The notes below the pieces were generated by a model. The model worked only from the letters and a program-made list of their open reading frames with translations. It was not told where the DNA came from and searched no databases. DNA of 64,000 nt. It comes from Desulfobulbaceae bacterium DB1 (lineage in GTDB: Bacteria > Desulfobacterota > Desulfobulbia > Desulfobulbales > SURF-16). The DNA lies in assembly GCA_001914235.1 (NCBI GenBank), contig MQUF01000016.1, positions 62,001 to 126,000 of the forward strand, in the 5' to 3' direction. The first letter of the stretch is position 1. Each line of letters opens with the position of its first letter. Below are positions 35,390 to 46,000 of this stretch, piece by piece. Made by a program: the position numbers and the translations under genes.

Positions 35390-37174
35390 TTACGCTGAAT
35401 CATCTCGTGTCTCTTTTATTTGCGGTACGGACCGGCATTCGAGAAAAATGCGAGCCGTGCAGCGGGCGCAGATATTCTTGTCCAATCGCCGGAAGATGTC
35501 GGCGATGGCATCCGCTTTCTTTTCATAAAGATTTTCAACCCCTATTTTTACGAGTTCATCGACCAGGCGAAAATGATCACAAACCCCCTCGTTGATGTGA
35601 TAGATGTATAACCTGCCGCCGGCCGCCCTCCTCTCCTCCGCCAGGCGGACGAGAAATTCCGCGCCCGCCATGTCGATGAGATTGATGCCGCTGGCCACGA
35701 TCAGCAGGTGTTTCTGGCCGGGATTTTCCCGCAGCAGGGTGTTAAGCGTTTCCCGCACATGGTTGACCGCGCCGAAATAAAGGGAGTGATCGATGCGCAC
35801 GATTTTCAGTTGCGGACATTCCGGCAGACCGGGGTCGGTGACAAAGGGTCGGCCGGCCTGGCGCGGGTCCGGCACCCTGACGCGAAGCCGAGGCTGGGAG
35901 GTGCGGCGCAGGTAGAGAACCATGGACAGCATCACTCCCAGGAAGATGGCGAATTCAAGTTCCAGAAAGAGGGTGGAAAAAAATGTTGTCCCCAGGATCA
36001 GGCTTTCATAGCGGCTGGCCCGCAGGATTTTTTTGATGTGGTGGAAATCGATCAGGCCCCAGGCCACCAGAAAGAGGATACCGGCCATGGCCGAGTTGGG
36101 CAGGTAGCGGGCCAGAGGGGCAACCAGCACAACCAGGACAATCAGTAATCCTCCGGCGAAAACGGCGGCCAGCGGTGTTTTCGCTCCGGCCTGATAATTG
36201 AGGCCGCTTCTGTTGAAGGAACCGGTGGCCACATAGCCGGAAAAAAAACTGCCGATGATGTTGGAAAGGCCCTGGCCGATGAATTCCTGGTTGGCGTCAA
36301 GATCCTGGCCGGACTTGTCCGCCAGGGCACGGGCGATGGATATGGCCTCGGTAAGGGCGAAAAGGGTTGTCGCCAGGGCCGCCGGCGCGAGCATCCGGAT
36401 GGTGTCAAGGGTCAGATGCGGAGCGGACAGGGGCGGCAGGGAAGAGGGCAGGGCGCCGACCGAGGCGATGTGCGTCACTTCGTCGCCCATCATGCGGGAC
36501 AGAAAAAAAGCAAACAGGCTGCCCACCAGCATGGAAACGATCATATAGGGAAATTGGGGACGGAATCTTTTGATGAGCAGTCCGGCAAGCATGGTCATCA
36601 GCCCGACACCGGCGGCGTATGGATTGATGTCCCGCCAGCCGGCAAGGATGGCAAAAATTGTTTCCAGGAAATTTCCGCCCCTGGGCAGCGCCAGTCCGAA
36701 AAAATGCTTGAGCTGGCTGGTTGCAATGAGAATGGCGGCGCCTGCGGTAAAGCCGACCACCACGGAATGGGAGATGAAATTGACCAGGGTGCCGAAGCGG
36801 ACCAGGCCCATGCTGAGCTGGATGACGCCGACCATGATGGTAAGCGTCAGGGCCAGTTTGACGTACTCGGCGCTGCCGGGTGTGGCATGTTCACTCAACA
36901 CGGAAAAGATGACGATGGAGGCGGCGGTGGTGGGGCCGGAAACCAGATGCCGGGATGAGCCGAAAAGCGCGGCAACGATGGCGGGGATCATGCCGGCGTA
37001 AAGCCCGTATTCCGGCGGCATGCCGGCGATGGTGGCAAAGGCGACCCCCTGGGGCAGGGCAACGACGGCGCCGGTAATGCCCGCGGTCAGATCGCAGCGA
37101 AAGGTCTTGCCGGTAACCAGCGGCCACCAGGAGACAAAAGGAAACAATGCTGCAATCCAGTTCCGCTGATTCAT
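35390..37174 (-). CDS. SulP family anion permease with STAS domain
   Basis: A 594-residue inner-membrane transporter with about 12-14 membrane segments followed by a cytoplasmic STAS domain (about residues 460-570; DHSLYFGAVNHV and LIVASGINLIDMAGAE). The signature near the start, CDLTAGITGAVVALPQGVAF then ATIAGMPPEYGLYAG, is that of SulP. Substrates in the family include sulfate, bicarbonate and dicarboxylates. In a presumed sulfate-metabolising anaerobe sulfate is attractive but unproven. A short Cys-containing tail (CARCTARIFLECRSV) after STAS is unusual. AAAGGAG supports the ATG chosen. Confidence 0.93.
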   Translation of the reverse strand: MNQRNWIAALFPFVSWWPLVTGKTFRCDLTAGITGAVVALPQGVAFATIAGMPPEYGLYAGMIPAIVAALFGSSRHLVSGPTTAASIVIFSVLSEHATPGSAEYVKLALTLTIMVGVIQLSMGLVRFGTLVNFISHSVVVGFTAGAAILIATSQLKHFFGLALPRGGNFLETIFAILAGWRDINPYAAGVGLMTMLAGLLIKRFRPQFPYMIVSMLVGSLFAFFLSRMMGDEVTHIASVGALPSSLPPLSAPHLTLDTIRMLAPAALATTLFALTEAISIARALADKSGQDLDANQEFIGQGLSNIIGSFFSGYVATGSFNRSGLNYQAGAKTPLAAVFAGGLLIVLVVLVAPLARYLPNSAMAGILFLVAWGLIDFHHIKKILRASRYESLILGTTFFSTLFLELEFAIFLGVMLSMVLYLRRTSQPRLRVRVPDPRQAGRPFVTDPGLPECPQLKIVRIDHSLYFGAVNHVRETLNTLLRENPGQKHLLIVASGINLIDMAGAEFLVRLAEERRAAGGRLYIYHINEGVCDHFRLVDELVKIGVENLYEKKADAIADIFRRLDKNICARCTARIFLECRSVPQIKETRDDSA

Positions 37175-37631
37175 GGCGTTTTTCTCCTTTTTTGCCGTAG
37201 AGCGCAGCCGATACAAGTCGTGGCGCGCAACCGGCCTGGAATGACTTGCCGAATCTTCTCCTGTCATGATTATTGCGCCCTTGTTCGGCAATGCCAAGTT
37301 TTTTCTTTTGTTACTCGATAAATGTTCCCCGGCGATCCTCTCTTGCCCATCATGGGCGGAACCGTGTCTCCCTCACGAGGGGGTGAACTGAATCGGCTGC
37401 GCGCTCCGGACATTGCACCCCGCGTGCGGTCGGTTTGCCTGTCAATTACCAGGTTCTTGTCGCAGACAAAAAACAAGGATGTTGTTTGACAGGGAAACAT
37501 CAAGTTTATTATGGTGAAACAGCAGGCACTTTTGTTGACGTCCTGCATGCAGGGAAGAAGGAGCTTGTCCGCTGCGGGCAATCCATCGATCCTGGTTTTC
37601 AGTGCACTGCTCAGGAGGATAACGCACGGTT
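37175..37631. other. Divergent intergenic region
   Basis: A 457-nt gap between the leftward SulP gene and the rightward hydroxylase-family gene. No coding region is supported. It holds the candidate promoter at 37486-37512 and a 12-bp palindrome, CCTGCATGCAGG (37542-37553). Confidence 0.5.
37486..37512 (+). promoter_or_regulatory. Candidate promoter of the fatty acid hydroxylase family gene
   Basis: TTGACA (37486-37491) and TATTAT (37507-37512) are 15 nt apart, slightly short for a sigma-70 promoter. The gene starts 120 nt downstream, and the palindrome at 37542 would fall in the leader. Confidence 0.4.
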
Positions 37632-38396
37632 ATGGATACCAAATTCTTTTTTATCATCGCGGCAGTCGCCCTGATCTTTACGCTCGAAGGCGTGTTTCCC
37701 CACTATCGGAACCGCACGGCCAGGGTGAAACACGCCCTTCCCCACTTCATGACAGCGATCATGAACGGCCTTCTGACAAGGTTTCTTCTGGCGGGGCTGA
37801 CGATGGCGGCAATCGCCTGGGCGGAAACGAAATCCCTGGGGCTTGCCCACGTCCTGCCGCTTCCTGCTGTGGCGAAACTCATTATTGTCTTCGTGCTCTT
37901 CGATATATGGATGTACTGGTGGCATCTGGCCAACCACCATATCGGATTTTTGTGGCGGTTCCACCGGGCCCACCATTCGGACACCGAGATGGATACGACC
38001 ACGGCGCTTCGCTTTCATCCCGGCGAACTCCTCCTTTCCACGTTTTTTCGACTGCCCGTCCTCATCCTGATCGGCATGAGCTTTTCCCAACTGCTCCTGT
38101 TCGAGGTTTTACTGAATGTCTCCACCCTGTTCCACCACAGCAACCTGGCAGTGCCGGAGAAATGGGACCGCCTGCTGCGCACGGTCATTGTGACGCCGAA
38201 CATGCACCGTGTGCACCACTCGGTGGAAATGGCCGAGACGAACTCGAACTTCACCAGCCTTCTGTCCGTCTGGGACCGATTGTTCCGGTCCTTCCGGACA
38301 AGGGAAGACACGCATGCCGTCACGATGGGGTTGGAGTCCTACAGGGAAACAAGGTACCAGCGGCTGTGGGGATTTCTGATAACGCCGTTTCTGTGA
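37632..38396 (+). CDS. Sterol desaturase/fatty acid hydroxylase superfamily protein
   Basis: A 254-residue membrane protein with about four hydrophobic segments. The diiron histidine boxes are present: HLANHH, HRAHHSD, a single HH in FHHSN and HRVHHS. Members insert oxygen or desaturate lipids using O2, which is surprising in an apparent anaerobe. Micro-oxic growth, lipid repair or an alternative activity would reconcile this. AGGAGG lies 13 nt before the ATG, a long spacing. The gene seems to stand alone. Confidence 0.9.
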   Translation: MDTKFFFIIAAVALIFTLEGVFPHYRNRTARVKHALPHFMTAIMNGLLTRFLLAGLTMAAIAWAETKSLGLAHVLPLPAVAKLIIVFVLFDIWMYWWHLANHHIGFLWRFHRAHHSDTEMDTTTALRFHPGELLLSTFFRLPVLILIGMSFSQLLLFEVLLNVSTLFHHSNLAVPEKWDRLLRTVIVTPNMHRVHHSVEMAETNSNFTSLLSVWDRLFRSFRTREDTHAVTMGLESYRETRYQRLWGFLITPFL

Positions 38397-38516
38397 TGCC
38401 CGCGGCCCGAAGAGTCCCTTGTTGCACCATGAACCGGACCGCCTTGCCGTTGTCGTTGAAAGCGTCCCCGGGGAGGTCGGGGAAAAGCGGGGGGAATCCG
38501 CGAAAAGGAGGCATGG

Positions 38517-39548
38517 ATGACGAAAGCGAAGTTTTTCGGATATCTGCAGACCGGCCAGCGCACATGTCACGACACGTCAGGTAACGAGATTGCCTGTGCC
38601 GGAAGCGGGCAGGATGGAGAATTCAGCAAAGGCGCCCCCTGGCCGACGCCGCGATTTGAGCCGAAGGCCGAGACGGCGCTGGATCGCCTGACAGGTCTCA
38701 CCTGGACCCTGAACGCAAACCTTGCCGAATTTCCCATGGCCTGGCAGGCGGCGCTTGACTTTGTCGCGGAAATGAATCGGGAGAGTGCCTTTGGTTTCTC
38801 CGGCTGGCGGCTGCCCAATCGGCGCGAACTTCGCAGTCTGGTCAGCCATCAAGCAAAAAAACCCGCCCTGCCGGAAGACCACCCGTTTCAAAACGTTTTT
38901 CTTGGGTGGTATTGGACGTCCACGACCGCGGCGATCAATACCGCTTACGCCTGGTATGTGCACATGGAAGGCGCGCGGATGTTTTACGGCGCTAAAGAGC
39001 AGTTCTGTCTGCTCTGGCCGGTCCGCGGCCAAGGATATGCCGTGTTGCCCGCCACCGGACAGACAGCGTGTTACGATACGGCCGGCCGGCTGCTTCCCTG
39101 CGCGGGTACGGGGCAGGACGGAGAACTCCGATCCGGGCGGGCATGGCCGCTGCCTCGTTTTGAGGTTCTGGGAGCTGCCGTCATCGATCATCTGACAAAT
39201 CTCTGCTGGCTGAGGAATGCCGATCTCACCGGCAGGCCGGTATCATGGAGCGACGCATTGGCGGCGGTGAAGGATTTCAATCGGAAGTGCGGGGAAAATT
39301 GCTGGCGGCTGCCCACCATCAACGAACTTGAATCCCTGGTGGATTGCAGCAGGCATGGACCCGCCTTGCCCGCCGGGCATCCCTTTCAACTGGTGCGGGA
39401 AGGATACTGGTCGTCCACCTCGAGCATGTTCGAGCCGGACTGGGCATGGGCGCTCTATTTCGTCAAAGGGGCGGTGGGGGTCGGATACAAACAGGGGGCT
39501 CATTTCTCCGTATGGGCGGTTTGTGACTGTCCGCGAACACTGGGGTGA
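38517..39548 (+). CDS. DUF1566 protein with two tandem domains
   Basis: A 343-residue protein made of two similar halves. Each has an opening repeat (TGQRTCHDTSGNEIACAG and TGQTACYDTAGRLLPCAG), a GLTW/NLCW line, and the DUF1566 signature (GWRLPNRRELRSLV and CWRLPTINELESLV). WYWTSTT and GYWSSTS follow in each. The fold is thought to be C-type-lectin-like. No signal peptide is seen, so the protein may be cytoplasmic or exported another way. AGGAGG precedes the start. Confidence 0.87.
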   Translation: MTKAKFFGYLQTGQRTCHDTSGNEIACAGSGQDGEFSKGAPWPTPRFEPKAETALDRLTGLTWTLNANLAEFPMAWQAALDFVAEMNRESAFGFSGWRLPNRRELRSLVSHQAKKPALPEDHPFQNVFLGWYWTSTTAAINTAYAWYVHMEGARMFYGAKEQFCLLWPVRGQGYAVLPATGQTACYDTAGRLLPCAGTGQDGELRSGRAWPLPRFEVLGAAVIDHLTNLCWLRNADLTGRPVSWSDALAAVKDFNRKCGENCWRLPTINELESLVDCSRHGPALPAGHPFQLVREGYWSSTSSMFEPDWAWALYFVKGAVGVGYKQGAHFSVWAVCDCPRTLG

Positions 39549-39673
39549 TCCGCCTTGCCGACGGTGAACCAGCTTTTTTTCACCCCTCATCTTCATTTTT
39601 CTCCTCCATCAATTTTCCTCGGTTTTTCGGCGGATGGCCTGGAGCCACACTCCTGCCGTCCCCCGTTATCTGC

Positions 39674-40837
39674 TCACTCTTCAGTCAGGGCGGCCGGTTT
39701 GATGGTCTGCGGGCCGAAGCGTTCGTTGATCCGGTCAAGGGCGCTGTTCAACGCCCGGCGTTCGGTCCTGCCGTTGCCGTCGAAGAGGTTGAGCTGGGCG
39801 GGCAGGGTGTCGTTTGTCAGGTTGCCTGCAATGATTCCCACCAGTCGCAACGGCTTGCGGCCGGCCATGGTCTTGGGCAGCAGGTCAATGACCGCCTGGT
39901 AAAGCTGCTTCGCGTCGTTGGTTGGATGATGCAGCGTAACGGCCCGGCTTATTGCGGAAAAATCAAAATATTTGATTTTCAGGGTAACGGTGCGGCTGCT
40001 GCAATGATGGCGGCGCAGTCGTTCCGCCACCCTGGTGGCCAGCCGCAGCAGTTCCTTTCTGATTGCAATCATGTCCGTCATGTCGGCGGCAAAGGTTTCC
40101 TCGTTGCCGATGGACTTGGTTTCATGCTCCGTTTCCACCCGGCGATTGTCAATTCCCCTGGCGCAGAAGTACATGTGGCGGCCCTGTTTGCCGAATTTTC
40201 TTTCCAGGAAATCAAGGGAGAAGCGGGTGAGATCCCCGATGGTTCTTACCCCGAGCAGTTCCAGGGCGGGCAGCGTTTTTTTGCCCACGCCCCACAGGCA
40301 CTTAATGGCGAGCGGGGCAAGAAACCGCTCTTCCTCGCCATGGGGGACGATGGTCAGTCCGTCCGGTTTGTCCCGGTCAGAGGCGATTTTGGCGACAAGT
40401 TTGCTGCCGGCGATCCCGGCGGAAACGGTCAGCCCGATTTCTTCCCGGACCCGGGCGCGGATCATTTCGGCAATCCGCGCAGGGGAACCGAAAAGGCGGT
40501 GGCAGCCGGTAACGTCAAGAAATGCCTCATCCACCGAGATCTGCTCCACCTTGGGCGAATAGTCGTGGAAGATATCCATGATCCGTTCCGACACCTCCTG
40601 GTAGCGGCCCATGCGCACCGGCAGGAAGATCCCCTGCGGGCAGCGTTTGCGGGCAATGGCCACGGCAAGCGCCGAATGAACGCCGTAAGCCCGCGCTTCA
40701 TAGGAAGCGGCACACACCACGCTGCGGTCTGAGGCGCCGCCGACGATAACGGGCTTGCCGGCAAGTTCGGGGTTGTCCATAACCTCCACGGAAGCGTAAA
40801 AGGCGTCCATGTCAAGATGGATGATGTCGCGTTTCAT
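39674..40837 (-). CDS. dinB: DNA polymerase IV (Y-family translesion polymerase)
   Basis: A 387-residue Y-family polymerase. The catalytic residues are in HLDMDAFYASVE at the start and SVDEAFLDVTG further on. The fingers motif YEARAYGVHSALA, the helix-hairpin-helix CLWGVGKKTLPAL and the little-finger domain follow. It copies damaged DNA with low fidelity. The ATG at MKRDIIHLDMDAFYA was chosen because it matches the family start; 16 residues could be added by an upstream ATG. No LexA box was recognised. The neighbours give no functional link. Confidence 0.95.
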   Translation of the reverse strand: MKRDIIHLDMDAFYASVEVMDNPELAGKPVIVGGASDRSVVCAASYEARAYGVHSALAVAIARKRCPQGIFLPVRMGRYQEVSERIMDIFHDYSPKVEQISVDEAFLDVTGCHRLFGSPARIAEMIRARVREEIGLTVSAGIAGSKLVAKIASDRDKPDGLTIVPHGEEERFLAPLAIKCLWGVGKKTLPALELLGVRTIGDLTRFSLDFLERKFGKQGRHMYFCARGIDNRRVETEHETKSIGNEETFAADMTDMIAIRKELLRLATRVAERLRRHHCSSRTVTLKIKYFDFSAISRAVTLHHPTNDAKQLYQAVIDLLPKTMAGRKPLRLVGIIAGNLTNDTLPAQLNLFDGNGRTERRALNSALDRINERFGPQTIKPAALTEE

Positions 40838-40997
40838 GGAATGGGGAAAAGATATTTTGGGGGATGCCTCTGGGTGCGTCCCCATGGTGACGGCCGGTAA
40901 AGTTTTTTTTGCATCTGCCGAAAAGTAGGTTGAAGGCTTTTAAAAAAGGCCGGTTTTCAACGACGATTACCGCCGTAACAGCCATGGAGGAAGAAAA

Positions 40998-41375
40998 ATG
41001 CCGAACCAAAACATGGAAATACTGGTTGTCGATGATGTTTCCTCCCTGCGGACCATCATGAGGGTGCTCCTGCGGAAAATGGGTTACGACCGGGTCAGCG
41101 AAGCGGCCAACGGCAGCGACGCGTTTGAAATTCTCCGGAAGAAAAAAATCGATCTCATCATCTCCGACTGGAATATGCCGGAGATGAACGGCTATGAATT
41201 GTTGAAGTCCGTGCGTGAAGACAGCGACCTCAGTGATATTCCTTTTATCATGATCACCGCGGAGACATGCGGCAGCAAGGTCGCCATGGCCCTGCAGCTC
41301 AAGGTGAATCAGTTTATTCTGAAACCGTTTTCTCTCCAGGTGCTGGAGGAAAAAATCAACATGGTTGTTCATTAG
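40998..41375 (+). CDS. CheY-like single-domain response regulator
   Basis: A 125-residue receiver domain and nothing else. The acidic pair is in VVDDVSS, the phosphorylation site in ISDWNMPEMNG, the Thr in ITAE and the Lys in KPFS. The DWNMPEMNG sequence is typical of chemotaxis CheY, but no chemotaxis genes are near. It may serve a distant kinase. GGAGG is present upstream. Confidence 0.93.
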   Translation: MPNQNMEILVVDDVSSLRTIMRVLLRKMGYDRVSEAANGSDAFEILRKKKIDLIISDWNMPEMNGYELLKSVREDSDLSDIPFIMITAETCGSKVAMALQLKVNQFILKPFSLQVLEEKINMVVH

Positions 41376-41410
41376 CGCAGGTGCGGGAACCTGCCGCTTT
41401 TCTGCCGCTG

Positions 41411-42487
41411 TCAGGGCAGCGGCTCGGTCGTGTAGGCGATATTGGCCTCGTCCGATGAAAAGCCGGGCAGCTCCTTGCCGGCCTTTACGTCCTCCACCCA
41501 GTTCGGGTTCAGCAGTATCGACTTGCCGCTTAAAGCGATGTCCGCATCCAGCAGGGCCTCTTCCGCTGTTTTCCGGTCATGGATCTTGCCGCAGATCATC
41601 AGGGGCAGTTTTGTCATCTCCCGGGTGAGCCGGGCCATGGTGTGTTCCGTGCCGAAAGCCCTGTCGCTGAAATTATAGGTGGAGACCGAGACGGCATCGA
41701 CCCCGGCGGCGTCTATCATGGCGATCATTTCCTGCCACTCGTGCCTGTCCGCAAAAAGCGAAACATCCATGTCGGCGATTCCCCAGTTGGAGATGCGGAA
41801 GGTGAGAATGATTTCTTCCGGCACCGCCGCCTTGACCGCCGCGATCACCTCCCCGGCAAAACGGAAGCGGTTGGCCGCACTGCCGCCGTAACCGTCTGTT
41901 CGCTTGTTGGAGTAGGAAGAAAGAAACTGGTTGATGAGATAGCCGTGCGCCCCGTGGATTTCGATGGCGGAAAAACCGGCGGCCACCGCACCTTTGGCCG
42001 TCTCGACAAAACCATTGACGGCGTGGTCGATGTCAAAGCGGCTCATTTCGTCCGGCACCGGGTAGGGGGCGCCGGTCAGCGGGTTCTGCTGACTGGGGGC
42101 AACCGGGCTCGGCGCGATGACCCGGCCCGCCGGATTGACCTCGTTCCAGCTCATGCGGCCGCAGTGAAACATCTGCATCACCGCGAGCGCCCCGTGCCGG
42201 TGAATCGCTTCGGTTACCGGGCGCCAGGCGGCGATCTGCCGCTCGGTGAGCAGCCGCGCCTGTCCCGGATAGCCCTGGGCGCTTTCATAATCGGTGACAA
42301 TCGCCTCGGTAAACACTAGGCCTGCGCCGTTGGCCGCGCGGCGCACCAGGAAATCAAGCACATCCTGGCGGGGAATGGCGTCTTTGACCGATGACATGCG
42401 GGTCATCGGCGCTACGCCGAGCCGGTTTTTCAGGGTGAAGTTCTTCAGGGTGAAGGGGGTAAAGGTTTTTCCCGTGTCCGTGCTCAT
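41411..42487 (-). CDS. NADH:flavin oxidoreductase, Old Yellow Enzyme family
   Basis: A 358-residue FMN-dependent TIM-barrel enzyme. Landmarks are NRLGVAPMTRMSS, MQMFHCGRMSWNEV, EIHGAHGYLINQFLS and NKRTDGYGGSAANR. There is no C-terminal iron-sulfur/FAD extension, so this is the short OYE type. It reduces activated C=C bonds in an unknown substrate. AGGAGG supports the ATG, which overlaps the stop of the thioredoxin-fold gene (ATGA). Coupling to that redox protein suggests a joint role. Confidence 0.93.
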   Translation of the reverse strand: MSTDTGKTFTPFTLKNFTLKNRLGVAPMTRMSSVKDAIPRQDVLDFLVRRAANGAGLVFTEAIVTDYESAQGYPGQARLLTERQIAAWRPVTEAIHRHGALAVMQMFHCGRMSWNEVNPAGRVIAPSPVAPSQQNPLTGAPYPVPDEMSRFDIDHAVNGFVETAKGAVAAGFSAIEIHGAHGYLINQFLSSYSNKRTDGYGGSAANRFRFAGEVIAAVKAAVPEEIILTFRISNWGIADMDVSLFADRHEWQEMIAMIDAAGVDAVSVSTYNFSDRAFGTEHTMARLTREMTKLPLMICGKIHDRKTAEEALLDADIALSGKSILLNPNWVEDVKAGKELPGFSSDEANIAYTTEPLP

Positions 42488-43011
42488 GATTTTTCCTCCT
42501 GATTGGGCAAGGTTGTTTGTTTTGACGGGAATGGCAGTTTTTCCCATTCGTCAACCAGCCATTTTTCCACCTCGGCGGGCGGCGGCATGCGGCCCGCGCA
42601 TTTGATCCCGCCGTTGATGATGAGCGCCGGCGTGGTGATGACCCCATGACGCCATATCTCATCAAGATCGTGGATCTGCTCGATGTCCGCGGCAATGTCC
42701 AGCCGCTGCATGATATCGAAAATCATGGTGTTGAGTTTGTTGCAGCTGACGCAGCCGGGGCCAAGGATTTTGATGGTGAGCTGCTGCCGGTTTTGCTCCT
42801 TGCCGCCTGAAGCCCGTTCAAACTCCGCACGCAGGGCGTTTTTGTAAAGATCAACGGCAACGGGCGGCACGTAGTTTTCCCGGCTTATTGATTCAAAAAG
42901 AAATTCAACCGCCTCGTCAATCTGGATTCCCATGGTGAGAGCCTGCTGCATTGCCTGATCAAGACCGATCAGCCCAATGGTGGCCCGGCCGATTTGTATT
43001 TTTTTTTGCAT
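42484..43011 (-). CDS. Thioredoxin-fold protein with an N-terminal extension
   Basis: A 175-residue protein. Residues about 75-160 form a thioredoxin-like domain with the redox motif GPGCVSCNKL and the cis-proline region VITTPALIINGGI. They resemble the small redox-active disulfide protein 2 family. The first 70 residues (GRATIGLIGLDQAMQQALTM and following) are a separate region that I cannot identify. It lies 10 nt after the helicase gene and overlaps the OYE gene, so the three genes form one leftward unit. Confidence 0.85.
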   Translation of the reverse strand: MQKKIQIGRATIGLIGLDQAMQQALTMGIQIDEAVEFLFESISRENYVPPVAVDLYKNALRAEFERASGGKEQNRQQLTIKILGPGCVSCNKLNTMIFDIMQRLDIAADIEQIHDLDEIWRHGVITTPALIINGGIKCAGRMPPPAEVEKWLVDEWEKLPFPSKQTTLPNQEEKS

Positions 43012-43021
43012 GATTGGCTGT

Positions 43022-46000
43022 TTAATTAAAAAGTTTGAGTTGTTTCCCCTGGGGTTTGTTTCGTTTTGGGCCGTTCTCTTTCGTTATTTCCACCAGTTCC
43101 GACGGAATTTCAGCAAGAAACGGCGATGGTTTCTCCTCGCCTGAACAGGAAAGGAGCAGCCGGTCTTTCGCCCTGGTCATGCCGACATAAAAAAGTCGCC
43201 GTTCCTCTTCCGGGTCGCAGCCCGGCATGCGGCAAGGCAGCAGGCCGTCGTTGACTCCGGTAATAAACACCACCGGAAACTCCAGACCCTTGGCCCCGTG
43301 CAGGGTCAGCAGCGACACCGCCTCGGCCCGGTCGTCATAGATGGTTGCCGCCCTGTTTTCGGCAAGATGACGGGCGTATGAGGCAAGATCATTGAAAGCG
43401 CCTGCCAGCCGGAGAAAGCGCTGGGCATTGGCGGCAGCGGGATCGCGCCGGAAAAGGGAAAAAAGCGGCTGATAGGCACGGGCAAGGGAGGCGGGCGCCG
43501 TATCATGAAAAACCTTTGTCGCCTGTCGCAGGGTGTCCAGTATTGTCGCCTGTCCGGCGCCAAGGGGCAGGGACTGCATGCTGCTGAAGAAATCCGGGCC
43601 GGTAAGGGGGAGCTCCTTTTCCAGCCGCGCCAGGGCCACGGGGCCTATTCCCGGCATTTCCCGGCAGAGGGCCAGGGCGTCCACCGGGGTGGCGATGCCT
43701 GCCGCAACCAGTGTGGCAAGGGCAAGGGGGAGAATGTCCTTTCCCATGAAAAAGGGGCGCGCGCCCACCAGTTGAAACGGAATGCCCCGGCGTTCCAGGG
43801 CCTCGGCCAGGGATTCGGCCTGGCGGGAGAGGCGGTAAAGAACGCCGATGTCACGGAAGGTGTACCGGCGTTCCTCGCCGCTGGAGCGGCCGGAATTAAT
43901 GGAAAAGCTTGAGATGCCGCCCAGGAGTTTTTCGATCTGCCTGACCACGTGTTCGGCTTCCGCCCGCCCGCTTGGCGCGGTAAAAAGGGAGATGCGGCCC
44001 GCGGTAGGGCGTTCCGCCGTTATCTTTACGTCGCTGCGGACCCGGTTATGGCGGATCAGATCGCTTGCCGCGGCAAGAATAACAGGTGCGGAACGGTAAT
44101 TGCGGTCAAGGGCCAGACATTCTGTTCCCGGTTCCTCGGCAAAACGGAGGAAGAAGGTCAGGTCGCTGCCCCGGAAGCCGTAAATGGACTGGTTGGCGTC
44201 GCCGATGACAAAGAGGGAGGCGGACCGGCCCAGCAGGGAAACCAGGGTGAACTGGCTCCGGTTGACATCCTGGAATTCATCAACAAAGAGATGGCGCACC
44301 CGGTCCCGCACCAGCTCCGCAAAATCGGCATCGTTTTGCAGTTTCTCGACAAAGACGGCAATGATCATCTCCAGGTCGACGGCCTTGATATTTTTCAGTT
44401 CCGCGAGATACGGGGTGACGAGTGGTACGTTTTCCGGCAGCGGCGGAAAGGCGCGAATAGCCTGAATGATTTTTTTTCGTTCCCCTGGTGTTGCCCCGGC
44501 ATAAAGGCGTTTGACCAGCAGTTCGCGATCGTCGTCGCCGATGACCGCCAGATCCGGAGTTTCCCGCTGCAGCCAGTCGAGACAGAAGCGGTGGAAGGTG
44601 CCGACAAAGACCCGTTCCGATCCCTCACCCGCTTTTTGCAGCAGGCGGTCCTTGACCTCATCCGCCGCCCGGTTGGTAAAGGTGATGGCGGCAATGTGCC
44701 CGGGGTCGATTTTTCGTACCGTCAGCAAATGAGCCAGGCGGGCAACCAGGGTGTGGGTCTTGCCGGTGCCGGGTCCGGCGGACACCAGAATGCGGCGGGC
44801 ACTGCTGCTGACCGCCTGCTGCTGCTTCGTGTTGGCGGCGGCCGGAGCGGCCGGTAATGCCGGTTCGCGGTCGCGATGCGGAGCGCTGTTCGGCACGGCG
44901 TTTTTTGGTTTTTTTCCGGCTTGCGGCGGCTGATCGGCAAAGAGGGCGGCCTGGCCGCGCAAACGTTCGATCTCGCCCTCGGCAAAGGCGTGGATGACCC
45001 CGAACTCGCCGTCAAAGCCCGCCCGGCGGATCACCCTGCGCGTGCGTATCCTGGCAACCGCTTCAGCCAGCAGGGGCGAAAAGGCATTGATTTCTTCAGG
45101 CGGGGCATGGAGAAAGAGGTTGAATTCCGAGCCGAAGCGGTTGACCGTTTTCCGGTACTGCTCCATGACCCCCTTGCCGGCAGGGCCTTTGCCCATGATC
45201 TCGCCGATCACTTCGGGCAATGGGATGAGGCTTTGAAATGTCGGGCCGTTTTCCGGATAAAAGGGAGTGTCCCGGTCGGCCAGGTCCATCACACGGTGGA
45301 AGACGCCGACAGTGAGCGGCTTGCCGCAGACCGGGCATATCCCCCGGCAGCCCCTGGTCTCGTTGGGCTCCATGACGACATTGCACTTGCGGTGGCCGTC
45401 CAGATGGTATTTGCCCTCTTCCGGGAAAAATTCCATGGTGCCGAGAAAGCCCAGGGATGGCTTTTGCAGGGCCTTTTTCAGGGAGAAGAAATCGAGTTCG
45501 CAGTCAAAGAGGTTGACCTCCCGGCCCAGCTTCCCAGGGGAGTGGCAGTCGGAATTGGAGATCAGGGTGTAGCGGTCCAGGGCCGAGACCAGCCGGTTCA
45601 TGTCCGGGTCCGACGACAGGCCGGTCTCCAGCGCAAAAATATGGGGGGTGAGATCGCCGAAACATTCCTCGATGGAGTCAAAACCTGATTTTGAGCCGAA
45701 CAGGGAAAACCAGGGGGTCCAGATATGGGCCGGCACCAGGAATCCCTCTTCCATCTCCTCGAGCTGGATTTCCAGCAGGTTCCGGGAGTCAAGGCCTAAA
45801 ATGGGGCGGCCGTCGGACTCGATGTTGCCGATGGCGGCCAGCCGCCGGTTGATCCGTTCGGCGGCTTCGAGATCCGGGGCAAAGAGGATGTTGTGCACCT
45901 TGCGCACCCGGTCGTGCCGTTTGTAGATGGAGCTTATTTCCGCGGTCAGGATGAAGCGCACCGGGATGTCCTCGGGGGCAACGCCGGGCAACGCCGGGGC

